A stretch of 64,000 nucleotides of DNA from Paractinoplanes deccanensis. Its GTDB lineage: Bacteria > Actinomycetota > Actinomycetes > Mycobacteriales > Micromonosporaceae. Shown piece by piece: positions 31,365-64,000 of the stretch; position 1 is the stretch's first letter, and every line of letters begins with the position of its first letter. The stretch lies in NCBI RefSeq assembly GCF_016862115.1, contig NZ_BOMI01000191.1, positions 1 through 64,000 on the forward strand. The letters run 5' to 3'. Under the pieces are notes generated by a model. That model searched no databases. It saw only the letters and a list, made by a program, of their open reading frames with translations, and had not been told where the DNA came from. A program made the position numbers and the translations under genes.

Positions 31365-32636
31365 TCACTGAGGGGTGGTGCCGGTCAGGGACTCGACGAT
31401 GTGACCGGCCCGCTGCGCGGTGGTCGACAGCAGGCTCGACGAGATGCCGTGCGTGTGTTCCGTGCCGCCCTGCAGGTAGATGCCGCAGGCGAGCTTGTCC
31501 GAGGTGCGCAGGCGGTAGTCGCGGCCGACCTGGACCATGCCGTCGTCGTCCAGCTCGACGAACTCCATGAGCTCGCCGAGCAACGGCCGCGGGTCCAGCG
31601 GGCGATACCCGGTGGCGAACACGACGACGTCGCTGCGCAGGTCGGTGTGCTCCCCGGTGGGCAGATACTCGACGTCGACCGAGACCGCGCCGCCGCTCTC
31701 GCGGACCCGCCGCACCCGCGAGACGTTGACGATCCGCAGCCGGTCCCGCCCGCGCACGCGCTCCTGGTATTGGCGGCGGTAGAGCTCACGGATCAGGTCG
31801 AGGTCGACGACCGAGTAGTTGGTGTTGGCGTGGTAGGCCATCAGCGACTCGCGCACCGGCGCAGCGGCCAGGTAGTAGTCGTCGACCGCGGCGGCGTCGA
31901 AGATCCGGTTGGTGAACGGGCTGTCGTCGGCGACGCTGTAGCCGTACCGGGGGAACACGGCGTGGACGGTCGCCTCCGGGAAGCGCGACATCAGGTCGTT
32001 GGTGATCTCCGCGGCGCTCTGCCCGGACCCGACCACGGTGAAGCTGCCGGCCGCCTCCGGCGGCAGCCCGGCCAGCCGGTGCAGGTAGTCCGCGCTGTGC
32101 CAGACCCGGCCGGAGGCCCGCACGCCGTCCGGCAACCGGGGTTGCAGGCCGGTCGCGAGCACCACGTTGCGCGCCCGGCACACGTACGGCTCGCGGTGCG
32201 CGCCGTCGCGCACCACCAGCTCCAGCAGGTCCACCACGCCGTCGCCGGAGAGCGGGCGGATCGCCAGCACCTCGCTGTCGTAGCGGACCACGCCGGCGAC
32301 CCGCTCGGCCGCCCACTGCAGGTAGTCGTGGAACTCCACGCGGGAGGGCACGAGCGTCTGGTGGTTGATGAAGTCGGCGAGCCGGCCGCGGTCGTGCAGG
32401 TAGGCCAGGAAGCTGAACGAGCTGACCGGGTTGCGCAGCAGCACCAGGTCCTTGAGGAACGAGATCTGCATGGTCGCGTCGTCGAGCAGCATGCCGCGGT
32501 GCCACCCAAACGACGGCTGCCGCTCGAAGAAGACCGCCTCCGTCCCGGCCGGGCGGCATTCGCGCAGCGCGATCGCGAGCGCCAGGTTGGACGGCCCGAA
32601 GCCGACCCCGGCGACCTCCACAATGTCTTCTGTCAC
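31365..32636 (-). CDS. FAD/NADPH-dependent amine N-hydroxylase (ornithine/lysine N-monooxygenase family)
   Basis: This 423-residue flavoenzyme has FAD motif AGVGFGPSNLALAIAL, the family segment QISFLKDLVLLRNPVSSFSFLAYLH, NADPH motif VVGSGQSAAEI and the C-terminal HTHGISSSLLST. These are hallmarks of the SidA/PvdA/IucD family, which hydroxylates side-chain amines and, in some pathways (KtzI, CreE, FzmM), other amines. No siderophore synthetase or NRPS gene is in the window. It starts at GTG 32636, one base past the PKS-B stop, so it is likely coupled to the PKS. Its placement next to amino-acid-building genes suggests it oxidises the nitrogen of that product. Confidence 0.92.
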   Translation of the reverse strand: MTEDIVEVAGVGFGPSNLALAIALRECRPAGTEAVFFERQPSFGWHRGMLLDDATMQISFLKDLVLLRNPVSSFSFLAYLHDRGRLADFINHQTLVPSRVEFHDYLQWAAERVAGVVRYDSEVLAIRPLSGDGVVDLLELVVRDGAHREPYVCRARNVVLATGLQPRLPDGVRASGRVWHSADYLHRLAGLPPEAAGSFTVVGSGQSAAEITNDLMSRFPEATVHAVFPRYGYSVADDSPFTNRIFDAAAVDDYYLAAAPVRESLMAYHANTNYSVVDLDLIRELYRRQYQERVRGRDRLRIVNVSRVRRVRESGGAVSVDVEYLPTGEHTDLRSDVVVFATGYRPLDPRPLLGELMEFVELDDDGMVQVGRDYRLRTSDKLACGIYLQGGTEHTHGISSSLLSTTAQRAGHIVESLTGTTPQ

Positions 32637-32637
32637 G

Positions 32638-51333
<18,696 letters not shown>

Positions 51334-51374
51334 GGTCGTTCGTCCCTCCGGGTCGGAAAGCGTGTGCGGGCGGA

Positions 51375-60395
<9,021 letters not shown>

Positions 60396-60404
60396 CGACT
60401 CCCC

Positions 60405-63400
60405 CTAGTCCCGGCCGTGCTGGTCGTGACGCGCCAGCTTGATCAGGTCGTCCAGTTCCATCTCGTCGACCGCGTGCGGCCCGGCCGCCGGCGAGACCGG
60501 TGTCACCGCGGCGTCGTCGCCGGCGTCCTCGCCGCCGCCTCCGGCCAGGCGCACCAGCACGTCCAGCAGGCCGGCGTCGCGCAGCCGGTCGAGCGGGATC
60601 GCGTTGATGGCCCGGCGCAGATCGGCGTCGTCGTCCGGCTCGGTCGCGGGCGCCAGCAGCCCGGCCAGGTGCCGCGCGAGCACCTCGACGCTCGGGTGGT
60701 CGAACAGCGCCGTGGCGGGCAGCCGGAGCCCGGTGCGCGCGCCGAGCCGGTTGCGCAGCTCCACCGCGGTCAGCGAGTCGAGGCCCAGCTCCAGGAAGCC
60801 GCGGCCGACGGCGATGTCGGCGGTCGTGGCGTGGCCCAGCACGTCGGCCACCTCGCGCCGCAGCAGCCCGCGCAGGATGCCCTCACGCTCGTCCGCGGTC
60901 GCCGAGGCCAGGCGGTCACGCAGGTCGCTCTCGGGCTCGGGCCCGGCCGGTGCGGCCGGCGCCGCCGGCACCAGGTCGAGCAGCAGCGGCCGCAGCGTGC
61001 CGGCCCGGGCCTGCGCGGCCAGTGCCGGCCGGTCCAGGGCGACGGCGGCCAGCACGGCGTCGTCGGCGCCGGTCGCGGCGTCGAAGAGCGCGAGCGCCTC
61101 GCCGGCCGACAGCGCACCGATGCCGAAGCGGGCCATCCGGCGCCGGTCGCCGTCGTCGAGCCGGCCGCCGAGGCCGCCGTCGTCCGCCCACAGGCCCCAG
61201 GCCACGGCGTTGGCCGGCAGCCCGGCCGCGCGCCGGTCCAGCGCCAGCTGGTTGAGCGCGGCGTTGGCGGCCGCGTAGTTCGCCTGCCCCGGACCGCCGA
61301 ACAGGCTGGTGGTCGACGAGAACAGGACGAAGGCGTCCAGCGGCCGGCCGAGGGTCAGCTCGTGCAGGTGGCGCGCGCCGGTCACCTTGGGGCCCAGCAC
61401 GGCGTCCAGGCGCTCGCCGGTCAGTCCCTCCAGGACGCCGTCGTCGAGCACGGCGGCCAGGTGCACCACGGCGGTCAGCGGGCGCTCGGCCGGGATCCCG
61501 TCGAGCACGCGGGCCAGGCCGTCGCGGTCGGTGACGTCGCAGGCGGCGACCGTCACGGTGACGTCCGGCCGGCCGAGGTCCGGTGCCGGGCCGCCGTGCC
61601 GGCTCAGCAGCAGCAGATGCCGCACGCCGCGCTCGGCCAGGTGCCGGGCGACCGCCACGCCGAGGGCGCCGGTGCCGCCGGTGACGAGCACGGTGCCGTC
61701 GGCCCGCCACGGCAGCGGCTCGGGCCGCCCGGTGGCGGCCTCGAGGCGCGGGGCGTGCAGCACGCCGTGCCGTGCGGTCAGCTCCGGTTCGCCGGTGGCC
61801 GCGGCGGCACCGGCGAGGGCCGGGTCGTCCGCGGTGAGCAGCACGAAGCGCCCGGGATGCTCGGCCTGGGCCGAGCGCACGAGCCCGCGGACGGCCGCGG
61901 CGCCCAGCGAGTCCCCGGTGGTTCCGGTGACCACGACCAGCCGCGCCCGCGCGTACCGGTCGTCGCGCACCCAGCTCCGCACCGCCTCCAGCGCCTCGTG
62001 CACGTCGTCGCAGGGCAGCGCGACCAGCTCGGGCACCGCCTCGGGCAGCGCGCCGAGCCGGTGCACCACCGTGGCCGGCGCGGTCGCGGGCCCGGCGGCG
62101 ACGGCTCTGTCAGTCAGCCGGAACAGCGACTGCCCCTCGGCGCGCCGCGCGTCGCGCAGCTGCCGGGCCGACGCCGCGCGCATGAGCAGCGCGTCCACCG
62201 AGAACACCGGGTTGCCGGCATCGTCGGTGGCGACGATCGTGAGCGCACCGTCGGGCCGCTGGGAGAGCCGCGCCCGCACCGCCGCGGCCCCGCTCGCCGT
62301 CAGCTGCACCCCCTGCCAGGCGAACGGCAGCCCGGCCTCCGGGCGGATCAGGGCCGAGGCGTGCAGGACGGCGTCCAGCAGCGCGGGGTGCACGCCGAAC
62401 TGGCCGGCCGTCGCGGCCAGCTCGTCCGGCAGCCGCACCTCGGCGTGCACGTCGTCGCCGTGCCGCCAGGCCGCGCGCAGCCCCTGGAAGGCGGGGCCGT
62501 AGCCGAAGCCGTGCTCGGTCAGCAGGGGGTAGAACGCGGTGAGGTCGACCGGCTCGCCGCCGGCCGGCTCCGCGGCCGCCACGGTCTCGCCCGCGCCGGC
62601 GTCCATCCGCCCAGCGGCGTACCGGATCCAGTCGGCGCCGCGCCGCGCGTACACGCTGAACGGCCGCTCGCCGCCGTCCTCGGCCGGGCCGACGGTGACC
62701 TGGATCGGCACGCCGCCCTCCGCCGGCAGCACCAGCGGCGATTCCAAGGTCAGCTCGGCGAGCCGGGTGCAGCCCACCTCGCGGGCGGCGCGCAGGGCGT
62801 ACTCGACGAAGACCGCGCCGGGCACCAGCGCCGTGCCCATGATGGTGTGGTCGGCCAGCCAGCCCTGACGGTCGCGGGACAGCCGGCCCGTCAGCAGGTG
62901 CCCGCCGGAGCCGGGCAGCGCGACCACGGCGCCCAGCAGCGGGTGCCCGGCCGCGGCGAGCCCGGCCTCGGTGACGTCGCCGGCGGTGGCCGTGCCCGCG
63001 AGCCAGAAACGGCGGTGCTGGAACGCGTACGGGGGAAGCTCGACCGCCGCGGGCCGGGAGTGACCGAAGACCGCGTCCCAGTCGACCGGTACGCCGTGCG
63101 CGTACGCCTCGGCCACCGCCGTCAGCACCGACGCGCCCTCCTCTCGGTCGCGCCGCAGCACCGGGACGAAGACGCCGTCGGCGCAGTCGCGGCCCATCGC
63201 GCTCAGCACGCCGTCCGGCCCGATCTCGAGGTACGTGGCGGCTCCGCGCTCGTGCAGGTCGCGCACGGCCCCGGCGAACCGGACCGGGCGCAGCACCTGG
63301 TCGATCCAGTACCGCGGGGTGGCCACCTCGCCGGTGACCAGGCCGCCGGTCACCGTGGACACGAAGTCGACGGCCGGCGGCGCGAAGTCCAGCCCGTGCA

Positions 63401-64000
63401 CGACCGCGGCGAACGCGTCGAGCATCGGCGCCATCCGCGGCGAGTGGAAGGCATGGCTGACCCGCAGCCGCTTGACGCGGTAGGCGGCGAAGCGGCGAAG
63501 CACCTCGTCCTCGTCGCCGGAGACGACCACGGCGTTCGGCCCGTTGACCGCGGCGAGGGCCACCCGGTCGTCGAGCAGCGGCCGGATCTCCTCCTCGCTT
63601 GCCTCGACCGCCGCCATCGCGCCGCCGGGCGGGAGGGCCTGCATCAGCCGTCCACGCGCGGTCACCAGCGTGGCCGCGTCGGCCAGCGAGAGCACCCCGG
63701 CCACGTGGGCCGCCGCGATCTCGCCGACCGAGTGCCCGGCGACCAGGCCGGGCCGGATCCCCCACGACTCGAGCAGACGGGCGAGGGCCACCTCGACGGC
63801 GAACAGCGCCGGCTGCGCGTTGCCCGTGCGGTCGAGCTGGTCCTGGTCGTCGCCGAACAGCACGTCCCGGACGCCGAGCCGGCCGAGCACCTCGTCCAGC
63901 GCCGTGCGGAAGGCGGGGAACAGCTGGTAGAGCTCGCGGCCCATGCCGGCCCGCTGGGCGCCCTGCCCGGTGAACAGGAACGCCGTCCGGCCGCCCGCGG
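60405..64000 (-). CDS. Modular type I PKS (PKS-D), last module, cut by the window edge
   Basis: The window enters this gene inside the AT of its last module and runs to a TAG at 60405-60407. Domains seen: AT (GHSVGE, HAFH; malonyl-CoA), DH with complete catalytic motifs ([14 protein letters not shown] and [10 protein letters not shown]), KR (GGTGALG, LDD, Ser and Tyr intact near the NYAAAN segment), ACP (LGLDSL) and a C-terminal docking region ([14 protein letters not shown], then [12 protein letters not shown]). That end is the kind that pairs with the coiled coil starting PKS-C, nine bases downstream. The module should give a double bond. The promoter of the long operon lies beyond the right edge. 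Confidence 0.93.
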   Translation of the reverse strand, partial: AGGRTAFLFTGQGAQRAGMGRELYQLFPAFRTALDEVLGRLGVRDVLFGDDQDQLDRTGNAQPALFAVEVALARLLESWGIRPGLVAGHSVGEIAAAHVAGVLSLADAATLVTARGRLMQALPPGGAMAAVEASEEEIRPLLDDRVALAAVNGPNAVVVSGDEDEVLRRFAAYRVKRLRVSHAFHSPRMAPMLDAFAAVVHGLDFAPPAVDFVSTVTGGLVTGEVATPRYWIDQVLRPVRFAGAVRDLHERGAATYLEIGPDGVLSAMGRDCADGVFVPVLRRDREEGASVLTAVAEAYAHGVPVDWDAVFGHSRPAAVELPPYAFQHRRFWLAGTATAGDVTEAGLAAAGHPLLGAVVALPGSGGHLLTGRLSRDRQGWLADHTIMGTALVPGAVFVEYALRAAREVGCTRLAELTLESPLVLPAEGGVPIQVTVGPAEDGGERPFSVYARRGADWIRYAAGRMDAGAGETVAAAEPAGGEPVDLTAFYPLLTEHGFGYGPAFQGLRAAWRHGDDVHAEVRLPDELAATAGQFGVHPALLDAVLHASALIRPEAGLPFAWQGVQLTASGAAAVRARLSQRPDGALTIVATDDAGNPVFSVDALLMRAASARQLRDARRAEGQSLFRLTDRAVAAGPATAPATVVHRLGALPEAVPELVALPCDDVHEALEAVRSWVRDDRYARARLVVVTGTTGDSLGAAAVRGLVRSAQAEHPGRFVLLTADDPALAGAAAATGEPELTARHGVLHAPRLEAATGRPEPLPWRADGTVLVTGGTGALGVAVARHLAERGVRHLLLLSRHGGPAPDLGRPDVTVTVAACDVTDRDGLARVLDGIPAERPLTAVVHLAAVLDDGVLEGLTGERLDAVLGPKVTGARHLHELTLGRPLDAFVLFSSTTSLFGGPGQANYAAANAALNQLALDRRAAGLPANAVAWGLWADDGGLGGRLDDGDRRRMARFGIGALSAGEALALFDAATGADDAVLAAVALDRPALAAQARAGTLRPLLLDLVPAAPAAPAGPEPESDLRDRLASATADEREGILRGLLRREVADVLGHATTADIAVGRGFLELGLDSLTAVELRNRLGARTGLRLPATALFDHPSVEVLARHLAGLLAPATEPDDDADLRRAINAIPLDRLRDAGLLDVLVRLAGGGGEDAGDDAAVTPVSPAAGPHAVDEMELDDLIKLARHDQHGRD

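Overview
The window is high-GC actinomycete DNA (GC-rich third codon positions, GTG and TTG starts, LAL-type regulator). It holds a large part of one modular type I polyketide gene cluster. Both ends are cut inside PKS genes. No rRNA, tRNA, CRISPR array, transposase or glycosyltransferase was seen. I cannot name the species or the product; a reduced, branched, tailored macrolide-like polyketide is the best reading.

Layout. Positions 1-5948 (minus) hold the start of a PKS with an AT-ACP loading didomain and a first KS-AT-KR-ACP module. Positions 6134-16108 hold tailoring and control genes: a P450, a membrane O-acyltransferase, a flavin halogenase, a LuxR/LAL activator, a MycE-like O-methyltransferase and a second P450. 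Positions 16208-20181 (minus) hold a precursor operon: 3-hydroxyacyl-CoA dehydrogenase, crotonyl-CoA carboxylase/reductase and an acyl-CoA carboxylase beta subunit. Positions 20325-22813 hold a Sfp-type phosphopantetheinyl transferase, a PptH-like metallophosphoesterase, a small helix-turn-helix protein with a striking nested palindrome at its start, and a cyclophilin. From 64000 down to 22894 everything lies on the minus strand with almost no gaps and looks like one long transcription unit: three PKS genes, then an N-hydroxylase, a methyltransferase, leuA-, leuC-, leuD- and leuB-like genes, an aminotransferase, a keto-acid-type methyltransferase and a third P450. A 15-bp-stem hairpin closes the unit.

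Assembly-line logic. The loading AT carries Trp where extender ATs carry the carboxylate-binding Arg, so it should load a monocarboxylic acyl starter. Docking ends suggest the order PKS-D > PKS-C > PKS-B. Predicted units along this stretch are malonyl (KR, DH), methylmalonyl (KR), ethylmalonyl (KR with Ser to Ala), malonyl (KR, dead DH), methylmalonyl (DH, KR), malonyl (A-type KR) and methylmalonyl (KR with Ser to Ala). The single ethylmalonyl AT fits the ethylmalonyl-CoA operon. PKS-B ends without a thioesterase.

Most unusual features: (1) a complete 2-keto-acid chain-extension, C-methylation, transamination and N-hydroxylation cassette fused to the PKS operon, with a LeuA that lacks the leucine-feedback domain and a LeuB that is not of the usual actinobacterial type; (2) a repeated TAGGGGT motif in five promoter regions, including that of the phosphopantetheinyl transferase; (3) a phosphopantetheine writer/eraser gene pair inside the cluster; (4) a single AT domain with foreign codon usage in PKS-A.
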